The notes under the pieces are model-generated. The model made no database searches and was not told where the DNA came from. It saw only the letters and a list, made by a program, of their open reading frames with translations. A program made the position numbers and the translations under genes. Shown one piece after another: positions 9,600-19,290 of a stretch of DNA of 64,000 bases (within the stretch, counting starts at the first letter, position 1; each line of letters starts with the position of its first letter). This stretch comes from Sphingopyxis sp. BE259 (GTDB lineage Bacteria; Pseudomonadota; Alphaproteobacteria; Sphingomonadales; Sphingomonadaceae). The DNA is taken from the NCBI RefSeq assembly GCF_031457495.1, contig NZ_JAVDWM010000001.1, positions 1,910,001-1,974,000 on the forward strand, in the 5' to 3' direction.

Positions 9600-9672
9600 C
9601 GTCACCCCGGACTTGATCCGGGGTCCATGACGCCCGCGCGGCGAAGGATGCCGGATCAAGTCCGGCATGACG
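9600..9672. repeat. Intergenic inverted repeat (CCGGACTTGATCCGG type)
   Basis: Contains GTCACCCCGGACTTGATCCGGGG followed by a second arm CCGGATCAAGTCCGGCATGAC, giving a hairpin between the DUF1272 gene and thiD. It is a common alphaproteobacterial intergenic palindrome type and has no coding potential. Confidence 0.7.
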
Positions 9673-9691
9673 AAAATGTGGAGATCATATT

Positions 9692-10834
9692 GTGACCGCG
9701 CGCGTCCTGATCATCGCCGGGTCGGATAGCGGTGGCGGTGCGGGTATCCAGGCCGATATCAAGGCGGTAACGATGCTCGGCGGTCATGTGATGACCGCGA
9801 TCACTGCGATCACGGCGCAAAATACGTTGGGGGTCCAGGGCGTTCACCCAGTGCCGACCGCCATGGTGCTGGCACAGATCGACAGCGTCGCGTCCGATAT
9901 CGGCGTCGATGCGGTCAAGATCGGCATGATCGGCAGCGCCGCGACCGCGGCTGCGGTGGCAGAGCGGCTGACCCAGTCCGATCTGGCGCAGGCGGCGGTG
10001 GTGTTCGACCCGGTGATGGTCGCGACCAGTGGGTCGGTGCTGGCCGACGCGGCGACGATCGATGCCTTTCGTGCCCTGCTCGATCGCGCGATGGTCGCGA
10101 CGCCAAACCTGCCCGAGTTGGAGGCGCTCGGCGGCGAGGATGCGGTGCTCGCGCACGGCTGTTCCTTGCTGGTCAAGGGCGGCCATGCCGCGGGCGAAAC
10201 GGTCGTCGATCGCTTGCTCGAAACCGGCGAAGGCGAGGTCGCGCGCTGGGAAGCGCCGCGGATCGACACCCCGCACAGCCACGGCACCGGCTGCACGCTG
10301 GCGAGCGCGATCGCCTGCGGTTTGGCGCAGGGCATGCCGCTGGAGCCTGCAATTGCTCGGGCGCGCGATTTTGTCCGACTGTCCTTGCTCGACGCGCCGG
10401 GGCTGGGCGCGGGTCATGGTCCGATGGGGCAGCAATATGTGCGCAACGACGGGCTGTTCACCGGCCCGGCGCTCAACCAGTTCACCTTGCCCGCGAGCGA
10501 CTATGCGGCATCGGTCGCTTTCTACAAGCAGATGGGGCTGAAGCAGATCGTCGATAGCCGGGACAATGGATATGCCCGGTTCGAGGCGGCCAATGGCGTG
10601 ACGCTGTCAATCCATGTCGGCGACGGCGTGGCGGGCGGGGCGACGACCTATCTGGAAAGCGGCGCGCTCGATGCGTGGGTCGCCTATCTGGCGCGGCGCG
10701 GGGTGCGGTTCGACCAGATGCCGCGCGATGAGGATTGGGGCTGGCGCGAGGCGCGGCTAAGCGATCCGGCGGGCAACCGGCTCTGCCTGTATCAGGCGGG
10801 AGAATATCGCAGGTATCCGCCGTGGCGGGTGTAG
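9692..10834 (+). CDS. thiD: ThiD (HMP/HMP-P kinase) fused to a C-terminal VOC domain
   Basis: Residues 1 to about 250 are a ribokinase-fold hydroxymethylpyrimidine/phosphomethylpyrimidine kinase of thiamine synthesis: AGSDSGGGAGIQADIK at the N-terminus, NLPELEAL in the middle and the anion-hole motif HGTGCTLASAIA near residue 200. From about residue 261 to 380 the same frame continues into a glyoxalase/bleomycin-resistance (VOC) fold: LNQFTLPASDYAASVAFYKQMGL, then a second half ending SDPAGNRLCLYQ. The starting codon is GTG 9692. ThiD alone is about 260 residues, so this is a fusion. The role of the VOC part is unknown. Confidence 0.9.
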   Translation: MTARVLIIAGSDSGGGAGIQADIKAVTMLGGHVMTAITAITAQNTLGVQGVHPVPTAMVLAQIDSVASDIGVDAVKIGMIGSAATAAAVAERLTQSDLAQAAVVFDPVMVATSGSVLADAATIDAFRALLDRAMVATPNLPELEALGGEDAVLAHGCSLLVKGGHAAGETVVDRLLETGEGEVARWEAPRIDTPHSHGTGCTLASAIACGLAQGMPLEPAIARARDFVRLSLLDAPGLGAGHGPMGQQYVRNDGLFTGPALNQFTLPASDYAASVAFYKQMGLKQIVDSRDNGYARFEAANGVTLSIHVGDGVAGGATTYLESGALDAWVAYLARRGVRFDQMPRDEDWGWREARLSDPAGNRLCLYQAGEYRRYPPWRV

Positions 10835-10856
10835 TACGGGTCGGCGCTATTTTGTC

Positions 10857-10936
10857 CCGTTCGTGTCGAGCGAAGTCGAGTCAGGTTGAGTTTGTGCTGG
10901 CCTGCCCGTGTCTCGACTTCGCTCGAGACGAACGGA
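10857..10936. repeat. Palindromic repeat family B, copy 1
   Basis: Begins with CCGTTCGTGTCGAGCGAAGTCGAG and ends with CTCGACTTCGCTCGAGACGAACGG. Related copies lie at 33015-33094 and 40177-40258. The element ends about 30 bases before the chosen rnhB start, so rnhB transcription probably begins in or upstream of it. Confidence 0.85.
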
Positions 10937-10967
10937 AGCGGGGGTTCGGTTTGCTGAGCAGCAGTCG

Positions 10968-11522
10968 ATGATCGTCGGGGTCGACGAAGCCGGGCGGGGG
11001 CCGCTGGCGGGGCCCGTGGTCGCTGCGGCGGTGATCATGTGTCCCGAAGGCATTGCCGGGCTCGACGACAGCAAGAAGCTCAGCGGCAAACGCCGCGCTG
11101 AACTCGAAACGCAGATCAAGGCGCGCTGCCGCTGGGGCGTTGGCGACGCGAGCGTCGAGGAAATCGACGGGATCAACATCCTGCAAGCGACGATGCTGGC
11201 GATGACGCGCGCCGTCGATGCGCTCGGCGTCGAACCAAGCGAGGTGCTGGTCGACGGCAACCGCTTGCCGCGCTGGCGCTATGCCGCGCGCGCGATTATC
11301 GGCGGCGACGCGCTGCACCCCTGCATTTCGGCGGCGAGCATCATCGCCAAGGAGCATCGCGACCGTTTCATGGTCGCGGCGGCGCAGGATTTCCCGGGCT
11401 TTGGCTGGGAGCGCAACATGGGTTATGGTACCGCCCAGCATCTCGCGGCGCTGCGCCAATATGGACCGACGCCGCTTCACCGGACCAGCTTTGCCCCGGT
11501 CGCACAAATGCAGCTGGTCTGA
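10968..11522 (+). CDS. rnhB: Ribonuclease HII
   Basis: Removes ribonucleotides from RNA-DNA hybrids. The catalytic N-terminal motif GVDEAGRGPLAGPV is present with the first acidic pair, then LDDSKKL, an acidic site in LVDGNRLP, and SAASIIAKEHRD. The length of 184 residues is slightly short because I start at ATG 10968, directly before IVGVDEAGRG. The frame is open back to a GTG at 10908, but that stretch lies in repeat B. The true start could be a few codons upstream; no clear ribosome site decides it. Confidence 0.93.
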   Translation: MIVGVDEAGRGPLAGPVVAAAVIMCPEGIAGLDDSKKLSGKRRAELETQIKARCRWGVGDASVEEIDGINILQATMLAMTRAVDALGVEPSEVLVDGNRLPRWRYAARAIIGGDALHPCISAASIIAKEHRDRFMVAAAQDFPGFGWERNMGYGTAQHLAALRQYGPTPLHRTSFAPVAQMQLV

Positions 11523-11538
11523 AACGCAGGAGCGCGCG

Positions 11539-12435
11539 ATGAGCAGGGGATTTACCGCCGATGACGTATCGGCGCAGACCGGGCGTATCTTTCTGGTTAC
11601 CGGTGCCAATGCGGGGATCGGGTTCGAAACGACCAAGGTTCTGGCGGCGCGCGGCGCGCACGTGATCCTGGCCTGCCGCGATCTGGATCGCGCGGACGCT
11701 GCGATGAACCGGATCCGCGCGGATGTGCCCAATGCCGAACTGTCGTTTCAGCCGCTTGACCTCGCCGATCTCGAACAGGTGCGCGAGGCGGCGAAAGCCG
11801 TGCTGGCGGGGCCACGAATCGACGTGCTGGTCAACAACGCCGGCGTGATGATCCCGCCGAAAACGCTGACAAAGCAGGGCTTCGAACTGCAATTCGGGGT
11901 CAACCATCTTGGCACCTTTGCTTTCACCGGACTGGTCCATGGCCATATCGACGACCGTATCGTCATCACCGCCAGCCTGGCGCACAAGGGCGGCCAGATT
12001 GATTTCAGCGACCTGTCGGCGGCGCGCAGCTACCATAAATTGCCGCGCTATCAGGCCAGCAAGCTCGCCAACCTGCTGCACATGTTCGAACTCGACCGGC
12101 GGTTGAGCGCCGCGGGGCGGTCGACCCAGGCGATCGGGTGCCATCCGGGGGTCGCGATCACCGAACTGACCCGCCATCTACCGATGCCGCTGCGTACGAT
12201 GACGCCGCTCGCCGCGCCTTTTTTCAACAGTGCGGCGCAGGGTGCGTGGCCGACGTTGCAGGCGGCGACCGGCGCGCATGTCCAAGGCGGCGACTATCTG
12301 GGGCCGCAGGGTCTGGGCGAAGTATCAGGGCGATCGGGGCCGGCGCGCGCGACGCGCACTGCGCGTGATGCGACGCTGTCGCGAGAGTTGTGGGAGCGGT
12401 CGGTAGAGCTGACCGTGGTCGATCCGGGGATTTAG
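11539..12435 (+). CDS. Short-chain dehydrogenase/reductase
   Basis: 298-residue NAD(P)-dependent oxidoreductase. Rossmann motif TGANAGIGFET near residue 20, NNAGVM strand, catalytic Ser in VITASLAHKG and Tyr-Lys in the YQASK motif. It resembles the retinol dehydrogenase/WW-domain oxidoreductase-like SDRs. ATG 11539 follows a GCAGGAG site; the frame is open far upstream inside rnhB, which is shadow coding. It is 16 bases after rnhB and may be co-transcribed. Substrate unknown. Confidence 0.9.
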   Translation: MSRGFTADDVSAQTGRIFLVTGANAGIGFETTKVLAARGAHVILACRDLDRADAAMNRIRADVPNAELSFQPLDLADLEQVREAAKAVLAGPRIDVLVNNAGVMIPPKTLTKQGFELQFGVNHLGTFAFTGLVHGHIDDRIVITASLAHKGGQIDFSDLSAARSYHKLPRYQASKLANLLHMFELDRRLSAAGRSTQAIGCHPGVAITELTRHLPMPLRTMTPLAAPFFNSAAQGAWPTLQAATGAHVQGGDYLGPQGLGEVSGRSGPARATRTARDATLSRELWERSVELTVVDPGI

Positions 12436-12450
12436 CCCGGAATTATTTTC

Positions 12451-12525
12451 GTCATTGCGAGCAAAGCGAAGCAATCCAGAGCCTACGGTAACCGCTCTGG
12501 ATTGCTTCGCTTCGCTCGCAATGAC
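12451..12525. repeat. Palindromic repeat family A, copy 2
   Basis: 75-base near-perfect palindrome beginning GTCATTGCGAGC and ending GCTCGCAATGAC, with CCAGAG/CTCTGG inner arms. It lies between the SDR gene and the GANTC-rich ccrM upstream region. Confidence 0.92.
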
Positions 12526-12604
12526 GATGGATGTTGTTTGAGGCGCTGCCCCCTCCCCATGACTTCGTCACAGGGAGGATCAAGTCGAACTTTTTTCCAC
12601 CACT

Positions 12605-13933
<1,329 letters not shown>

Positions 13934-13942
13934 CATTACAGT

Positions 13943-14016
13943 GTCATTGCGAGCGAAGCGAAGCAATCCAGAGTAGCGTAAACCGCCCTGGATTGCTTCG
14001 CTTCGCTCGCAATGAC
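13943..14016. repeat. Palindromic repeat family A, copy 3
   Basis: About 74 bases from GTCATTGCGAGCGAAGCG to CGCTCGCAATGAC, a near-perfect palindrome between ccrM and folP. It ends 16 bases before the folP start, so it could form a stem in the folP leader. Confidence 0.92.
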
Positions 14017-14032
14017 GGGTAAAGGGATAGGC

Positions 14033-15163
14033 ATGTTCCAACCGTTAACCAAACCCGACCTCGGTGCGGCATCCGCGACCGCAAAAATCTATTGCCGCCC
14101 CACCTGCTTTGTCGATCGGCCGCATGAACTGGGCGATCATTGCCTGAGGATCGGCGACACCATGGTCTGGTTCGCCGCCTGGCACATCAGCCTGCGCGAT
14201 GGCGCCAGCGTCAAAGCGGCGATTGTCACCGTCGCCGAATGGGCCGACTGGATCGCGGCGATGCCCGACCAATTGGCCGCGGCCGCGACGGCACAGCGCG
14301 CCGGGTTGATGCGCCCGCGCGGCGCGCTTCAACTCGGTGAACGCATGGTGCGGCTGAACGAACCGCAATTGATGGGCATCCTCAACGTCACCCCCGACAG
14401 TTTTTCGGACGGCGGCAAGCATGTCGATGCCGTCGCCGCAGCCGATGCAGGCTTTGTCATGGCGAGCGCGGGCGCGGCGATCATCGACGTTGGCGGGGAA
14501 TCGACCCGTCCCGGCGCGCCGCTGATCTGGGACGGCGATGAGATCCAGCGCGTCGAGGGCGTTGTCGCGGCGCTAGCAAAGGGCGGCGTCGCGGTTTCGA
14601 TCGACACCCGCAAGGCCGCGGTGATGGCGGCGGCGCTTGCTGCCGGGGCGACGGTCGTCAACGATGTGTCGGCGCTGCGCTATGACGATCGCGCGATGGA
14701 GGTGGTGGTGGCTGCGGGATGCCCGGTCGTGCTGATGCATGCGCCGTCGGCCAAGAGCGATCCGCATGAAGGCGGGGATTACACGCACGCCCTGTTCGAC
14801 GTCTACGACATGCTGGCCGAGCGGGTCGCGGCGTGCGTCGCGGCGGGCGTCGATCCGGCAAAGATCATCGTCGATCCGGGGCTGGGCTTCGGCAAGGGCG
14901 TCGCCGACAATCTGGCGGTGATCAATGGGCTGGCGCTGTTCCACACCCTGGGCTGTCCGATCTTGTTCGGCGCCAGCCGCAAGCGGATGATCGGGGCGCT
15001 GGATAACGAGGCTGCGGCCGACCAGCGGCTCGGCGGCACCGTCGCGCTGCATTATCAGGCGGCGGCGCAGGGCGCCCAATTGCTGCGTGTCCATGACATA
15101 CCCGAAAACCGCCAGGCGCTGCGGGTATGGCGCGGGCTGCGCGACGCGGCGCTTACCGGTTGA
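14033..15163 (+). CDS. folP: Dihydropteroate synthase with an N-terminal extension
   Basis: Joins p-aminobenzoate to hydroxymethyl-dihydropterin pyrophosphate in folate synthesis. The catalytic TIM barrel starts at about residue 113 with the pyrophosphate loop LMGILNVTPDSFSDGG, then DVGGESTRPGA, SIDTRK, DVSAL, DPGLGFGK and GASRKRMIG. About 110 residues precede it with two early Cys (CRPTC) and a Trp-rich stretch; standard FolP enzymes are about 270-280 residues and lack this. The start is ATG 14033, just after repeat A. The function of the extension is unknown. Confidence 0.95.
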   Translation: MFQPLTKPDLGAASATAKIYCRPTCFVDRPHELGDHCLRIGDTMVWFAAWHISLRDGASVKAAIVTVAEWADWIAAMPDQLAAAATAQRAGLMRPRGALQLGERMVRLNEPQLMGILNVTPDSFSDGGKHVDAVAAADAGFVMASAGAAIIDVGGESTRPGAPLIWDGDEIQRVEGVVAALAKGGVAVSIDTRKAAVMAAALAAGATVVNDVSALRYDDRAMEVVVAAGCPVVLMHAPSAKSDPHEGGDYTHALFDVYDMLAERVAACVAAGVDPAKIIVDPGLGFGKGVADNLAVINGLALFHTLGCPILFGASRKRMIGALDNEAAADQRLGGTVALHYQAAAQGAQLLRVHDIPENRQALRVWRGLRDAALTG

Positions 15164-15250
15164 GGCGAAGCGAGGCAACTCTCGCCGCCCTCCTGCGTAT
15201 CTTTTGGGACCATGGTGCCAACACGGCGCCGATCCTCCCAGGAGATATTT

Positions 15251-15634
15251 ATGCAACTCCCCTCCGGCTCGCATGTCGTTGTCGCCGACGGCACCCAATT
15301 CCAACTGTTCCGTAACAGCGGCAGCGAACAGGAGCCGAGCCTGAAGGCGATCGACCTGCCGACGAACGGTGAATCTGCGCATAATGCCGGGCAGGGTGAC
15401 ACGCCGCGACAAAATGCCGAAGCAGGCCATGCCGCGTCGGTGGCCGAAGCGCTGAACGCCGCGGTGCTGTCGAACAAGATCAAGCAGCTGGTAGTGATCG
15501 CCGATCCGAGCACGCTGGGCGAGATGCGCAAGCTGTATCACAAGACGCTGGAAGCCGCGCTGGTGGGCGAGATTGCCAAGACGCTGACGGGCCAATCGAC
15601 CGACGATATATTGAAATCCGTCGCAAACGCCTGA
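15251..15634 (+). CDS. Host-attachment-protein family (baeRF-like) protein
   Basis: 127-residue soluble protein resembling the family labelled 'protein required for attachment to host cells'. It starts MQLPSGSHVVVADGTQFQLFR, a pattern typical of these eRF1-like folds, has a variable polar middle and ends with an LVVIADPSTLGEMR strand-helix and a TGQSTDDI tail. ATG 15251 is preceded by CAGGAGATA; the upstream extension is not coding-like. Its biochemical function is not established, and the family name should not be taken as showing host interaction. Confidence 0.82.
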   Translation: MQLPSGSHVVVADGTQFQLFRNSGSEQEPSLKAIDLPTNGESAHNAGQGDTPRQNAEAGHAASVAEALNAAVLSNKIKQLVVIADPSTLGEMRKLYHKTLEAALVGEIAKTLTGQSTDDILKSVANA

Positions 15635-15639
15635 CGGGT

Positions 15640-16356
15640 TTAAAGGCTGTAACCGCCATCGCTGGCCAAGACGCTGCCCGTGATGGTGGCGGCGGCATCG
15701 GACAGCAGGAACGCGATCTGCGCTGCGATTTCGTCGGCGGTCGCCCAGCGGCCGAGCGGTGTGGCGATTTGCGCCATCGCCGTGGCAGCGGCGGCGCGGC
15801 TGCCAAGCTGCGTGACCATTTGGGCGAAAAATTCCATGTCGTCCCAGATCGGCGTATCGACGCCGCCCGGCGCGATTGCGTTGACGCGGATGCGGTGCGG
15901 TGCCCCTTCCTTGGCGGCGACACGCGCCAGATGGATCGCTGCCGCTTTCGAAGCGGCATAGGCAGCCGTGCCGGGTTCAGCCTTCAGTCCGGCGATCGAC
16001 GCGGTGATGACGATCGCGCCGCCGCGGCCATGCGCGATCATCGCGCGCATCGCCGCCTGGACACTGAGCATCGCGCCGTCGAGGTTGACCGACAGGGTGC
16101 GGCGCCAGTCGGCAAAGTCGAGATCGATCAGCGGCGCGGCGGTCGCGATGCCCGCGTTGACGACGGCTATGTCAATGTTGGCAAGACCGCCCGTCAACCC
16201 TTGCCACAGCGCAGGGTCGCCGACGTCCTGCCCCTGCGACAGATCGACGCCGATGATCTGGGCGCCCTCGTTGGCGAGCAGCGTCGCAGTCGCGGCGCCG
16301 ATGCCCGAGGCATGGCCGGTGATAAGGGCGGCTTTGTTCGAAAAACGGCGGGTCAT
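15640..16356 (-). CDS. Short-chain dehydrogenase/reductase
   Basis: 238-residue Rossmann oxidoreductase: TGHASGIGAAT cofactor loop, VVNAGIA, catalytic Ser in VITASIAG and Tyr-Lys in YAASKAA, then the C-terminal SVLASDGGYSL. ATG 16356 begins MTRRFSNKAALITG; an upstream extension in frame does not look like protein. It lies 19 bases downstream of the NtrC-like regulator gene on the same strand and is probably co-transcribed with it. The ends of this gene and of the host-attachment-like gene converge. Substrate unknown. Confidence 0.9.
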   Translation of the reverse strand: MTRRFSNKAALITGHASGIGAATATLLANEGAQIIGVDLSQGQDVGDPALWQGLTGGLANIDIAVVNAGIATAAPLIDLDFADWRRTLSVNLDGAMLSVQAAMRAMIAHGRGGAIVITASIAGLKAEPGTAAYAASKAAAIHLARVAAKEGAPHRIRVNAIAPGGVDTPIWDDMEFFAQMVTQLGSRAAAATAMAQIATPLGRWATADEIAAQIAFLLSDAAATITGSVLASDGGYSL

Positions 16357-16375
16357 GCCGCCGCAATTAGGCGCG

Positions 16376-17809
16376 TCAGGCGGCGGTGTCGATGCCGAGG
16401 TCGCTGAGCTTGCGATAGAGCGTTGAGCGGCCAATGCCGAGGCGGCGGGCGACTTCGCTCATCCGGCCGCGATAATGGCCGATCGCGAGGCGGATGACAT
16501 CGGCCTCGATCTCTTCGAGCGGGCGGAGGTTGCCGTCGGGCAGATACAGGGTGACGCCGATCGCTTCGCCGTTGATCGCGATCTCGCCTTCACCGGTCAG
16601 GCTGCCGCCGCCGAGGGTGGCTTCGATCGCACGGAAATCGGCGCTGGTCAGCACATCGGTTTTGCTGCCGACCGCGGCGCGGAACAGCACGTCCTGCAAC
16701 TGGCGCACATTGCCTGGCCAGGCATAGGCGGCGAGCAGGCGCAGCGCGTCGTCGGTGACCCCGATCGGCCCCATGCCAGGCAGGCCGCCGATCCGCGCCA
16801 GCAAATGCCGCGCGAGCGGGCCGACATCGCCGCGGCGTTCGGACAGCGAGGGCAGGGTGAATTGCGCGCTCGACAGCGCGTAAAACAGGTCTTCGCGAAA
16901 ATGCCCCGCCTCGATCAGCTTTTCGAGTGGGCTGGTGCTGGTCGCGATGATGCGGACGTCGACGCTCTGGCGGATCGTGCCGCCGATCATCTGGACTTCG
17001 CCGGTGTTGATGAACTCGACCAGCTTGGCCTGGGTTTCCAGCGGGATGCATTCGACATGGTCGATGATCACGCTGCCGCCGTCGGCTTGCACGAGCCGCC
17101 CGACTTGCCGATCGAAAGCGCCGGCAAAGGCGCCGCGTTCATGGCCGAACAGCCCCGATCCGATCAGTCCCGGCGATACCGCCGAACAATCGACCATCAC
17201 CAGCGCGCCGCGGGCGCGTGGGCTAGCGCTGTGGATGGCGCGGGCAAACACTTCCTTGCCGGTGCCAGGGCGGCCGTTGATCATCACCGGCACCCGCGCG
17301 CGGGCGGCCTTAGCGGCGATGGCGAGCGCGCTGCGGAAATTGGGGCTGGAGCCGATGATTTCCTCGAATGCCAACGGCGCGCGGAGTTTTTCGGTCAGAG
17401 GGCGAAGCTCACCCTGCGGCCCGCCGGTCGATACGACCCGGTCGAGCGCTTCGAGCAGGCGGTCGGGGGCGATGGGTTTCTGGACGAAATCGCTCGCCCC
17501 GGCGCGCATGGCGCCGACCGCGACTTCGACCCCGTTCCGCATCGTGATGACGACGAGCGGGAGGGCGGGCCGCCAGCGGCGCAATTCGGCGACAAACTCG
17601 GCCATGTCCATGCCCGGCGCGCCCTGATCGACGAGCACTGCGTCGAGCGCCATGCCTTCCTGGGTACCCAGCTTGGCGAGCGCGGTGTCGGTGTCGGCGG
17701 CGGCAATGCTGCGCCAGCCGCCGCGCGACACCAGCGCCGCCAGAAAGCGTTGCTGCGCCGGCTCGCTGTCGACGATCATCACTGTTCGCGTGTCGCGCGT
17801 GCTTGCCAT
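16376..17809 (-). CDS. NtrC-like response regulator with altered GAFTGA and Walker B motifs
   Basis: 477 residues in the order receiver, AAA+, Fis-type HTH. The receiver has phospho-acceptor Asp61 and Lys111. The AAA+ part has Walker A (GRPGTGKE, 179-186), but the sigma-54-contact loop reads GAFAGA (226-231) instead of GAFTGA and Walker B ends Asp250-His251 rather than Asp-Glu. The FREDLF arginine-finger region is kept. The C-terminus (RMSEVARRLGIGRSTLYRKL) is an intact Fis helix-turn-helix. The protein may bind DNA and ATP without classical sigma-54 activation. ATG 17809 is chosen; 40 upstream codons are non-coding. No cognate kinase is adjacent. Confidence 0.9.
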   Translation of the reverse strand: MASTRDTRTVMIVDSEPAQQRFLAALVSRGGWRSIAAADTDTALAKLGTQEGMALDAVLVDQGAPGMDMAEFVAELRRWRPALPLVVITMRNGVEVAVGAMRAGASDFVQKPIAPDRLLEALDRVVSTGGPQGELRPLTEKLRAPLAFEEIIGSSPNFRSALAIAAKAARARVPVMINGRPGTGKEVFARAIHSASPRARGALVMVDCSAVSPGLIGSGLFGHERGAFAGAFDRQVGRLVQADGGSVIIDHVECIPLETQAKLVEFINTGEVQMIGGTIRQSVDVRIIATSTSPLEKLIEAGHFREDLFYALSSAQFTLPSLSERRGDVGPLARHLLARIGGLPGMGPIGVTDDALRLLAAYAWPGNVRQLQDVLFRAAVGSKTDVLTSADFRAIEATLGGGSLTGEGEIAINGEAIGVTLYLPDGNLRPLEEIEADVIRLAIGHYRGRMSEVARRLGIGRSTLYRKLSDLGIDTAA

Positions 17810-18041
17810 CGTTTCGAATCTGCCCTTGTTCGGCGTCGTAATGCCGATTCCTCCGCTCAAGCGCAGTGATGTAGGCCACACGGGTAAAGGGGCGATTAAG
17901 GCCGTTCTTCTTTTACGGCGGACAGCCAAAGCGGCACTTGAGCATCAGCGGCGGCGTAGCTAAGACCGGCGCGAAGGCCGATTCCGGGCCGGGCGCGGCG
18001 CGCCTGTGCCGAGGAAGGCGGCGGCTGAAGGGGAAAGAGCC

Positions 18042-18161
18042 ATGGCGGAACAGGAAATGAAGGCAGCGAGCGAAACCTATTCGGGTTTTCTGAGCCTGCT
18101 GAAAGTCGGATCGATCATCACCGCGATCGTGACCGTTTTCGTCGTTCTCATCATCTCCTGA
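18042..18161 (+). CDS. aa3-type cytochrome c oxidase subunit IV (39-residue microprotein)
   Basis: Small membrane protein with a short polar N-terminus (MAEQEMKAASETYSGFLSLL) and one transmembrane helix rich in Ile/Val. This is the pattern of the bacterial aa3-type oxidase subunit IV family. ATG 18042 is preceded by GGGGAAAGAG. The main oxidase genes are not in the window; the gene sits 10 bases before pntAA, probably in the same transcript. It could instead stabilise another membrane complex. Confidence 0.82.
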   Translation: MAEQEMKAASETYSGFLSLLKVGSIITAIVTVFVVLIIS

Positions 18162-18171
18162 CCGGATCAAC

Positions 18172-19290
18172 ATGCGCATCGCTGTCCTGAAGGAGCTCGC
18201 CCCCGGCGAAGCCCGCGTCGCCGCGACCCCCGAAACCGTGAAGAAATTCATTGGCTTGGGTGCCGAAGTTTCCGTCGAATCGGGGGCAGGTGAAGCCGCC
18301 TCGGTCGCCGACGCCGACTATAGCGCGGCGGGCGCCAGTGTCGGCAGCCGCGCCGATGTGCTTAAGGGCGCGAACATCATCCTCGCGATTCAGGGGCCGG
18401 ACCCCAAGGGGCTGAGCGGCTTTGCCGATGGCGCCTGGCTTGCCGCCGGGCTGAACCCTTTCGGAGAGCGTGCCCGCATCGATGGCTATGCGGCGCTGGG
18501 ACTTGAGGCGCTGGCGATGGAATTCATGCCGCGCATCACGCGCGCGCAATCGATGGACATCCTGTCGAGCCAGGCGAACCTTGCCGGTTACAAGGCGGTG
18601 CTGATGGCGGCGAACGCCTATGGGCGGGCTTTTCCGATGATGATGACCGCCGCCGGGACGGTGAGCGCCGCCAAGGCGTTCGTGATGGGCGTCGGCGTCG
18701 CGGGCCTTCAGGCCATTGCAACCGCGCGTCGCCTGGGCGCGCAGGTCAGCGCGACAGACGTACGCGCCGCGACCAAGGAGCAGATCATGTCGCTCGGCGC
18801 CAAGCCGATCTTCGTCGAGAGCGTCGCGGGGATCGAGGGTGAGGGCGCCGGCGGCTATGCCACCGAAATGTCCGACGAATATAAGGCGGCGCAGGCCGAA
18901 CTGGTATCGTCGCACATTGCCAAGCAGGACATCGTCATCACCACCGCGCTGATCCCCGGGCGCCCCGCGCCGCGGCTGATTTCGGACGCGCAACTGGCGA
19001 CGATGCGCACCGGCAGCGTGATCGTCGACATGGCGGCCGAAAGCGGCGGCAATGTCGAAGGGTCGGTCCCCGGCGAAGCAAAGCGCATCCACGGCGTTAC
19101 CGTCATCGGCGCGAGCAACATCGCGGCGCTGATGCCCGCCGACACCAGCGCGCTGTTCAGCCGCAACCTGTTCAACTTCCTCTCGGCCTTTTGGGACAAG
19201 GAAGCGGGCAAGCCGGTGCTCGACGAAGAAATCGGCAATGCGATCCGCCTGACGCAGGGCGGCAAGGTCGTCAACGAGCGGCTGCTCTGA
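18172..19290 (+). CDS. pntAA: NAD(P)+ transhydrogenase, soluble alpha subunit part 1
   Basis: NAD(H)-binding subunit of the proton-translocating transhydrogenase that makes NADPH from NADH. 372 residues, starting MRIAVLKELAPGEARVAATPE, with NLAGYKAV and the Rossmann loop GVGVAGLQAIATARRLGA near residues 177-194, then DMAAESGGNVEGS. It belongs to the split type whose membrane part is a separate gene. Here that part (pntAB) starts about 2 kb downstream, separated by a PH-domain gene, two fasciclin genes and a terminator, which is unusual. Confidence 0.95.
   Translation: MRIAVLKELAPGEARVAATPETVKKFIGLGAEVSVESGAGEAASVADADYSAAGASVGSRADVLKGANIILAIQGPDPKGLSGFADGAWLAAGLNPFGERARIDGYAALGLEALAMEFMPRITRAQSMDILSSQANLAGYKAVLMAANAYGRAFPMMMTAAGTVSAAKAFVMGVGVAGLQAIATARRLGAQVSATDVRAATKEQIMSLGAKPIFVESVAGIEGEGAGGYATEMSDEYKAAQAELVSSHIAKQDIVITTALIPGRPAPRLISDAQLATMRTGSVIVDMAAESGGNVEGSVPGEAKRIHGVTVIGASNIAALMPADTSALFSRNLFNFLSAFWDKEAGKPVLDEEIGNAIRLTQGGKVVNERLL

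Noticed and set aside
16475..17869. 464-residue plus-strand frame opposite the NtrC-like gene
   Set aside because: Shadow of the real minus-strand gene, which has receiver, AAA+ and HTH motifs.
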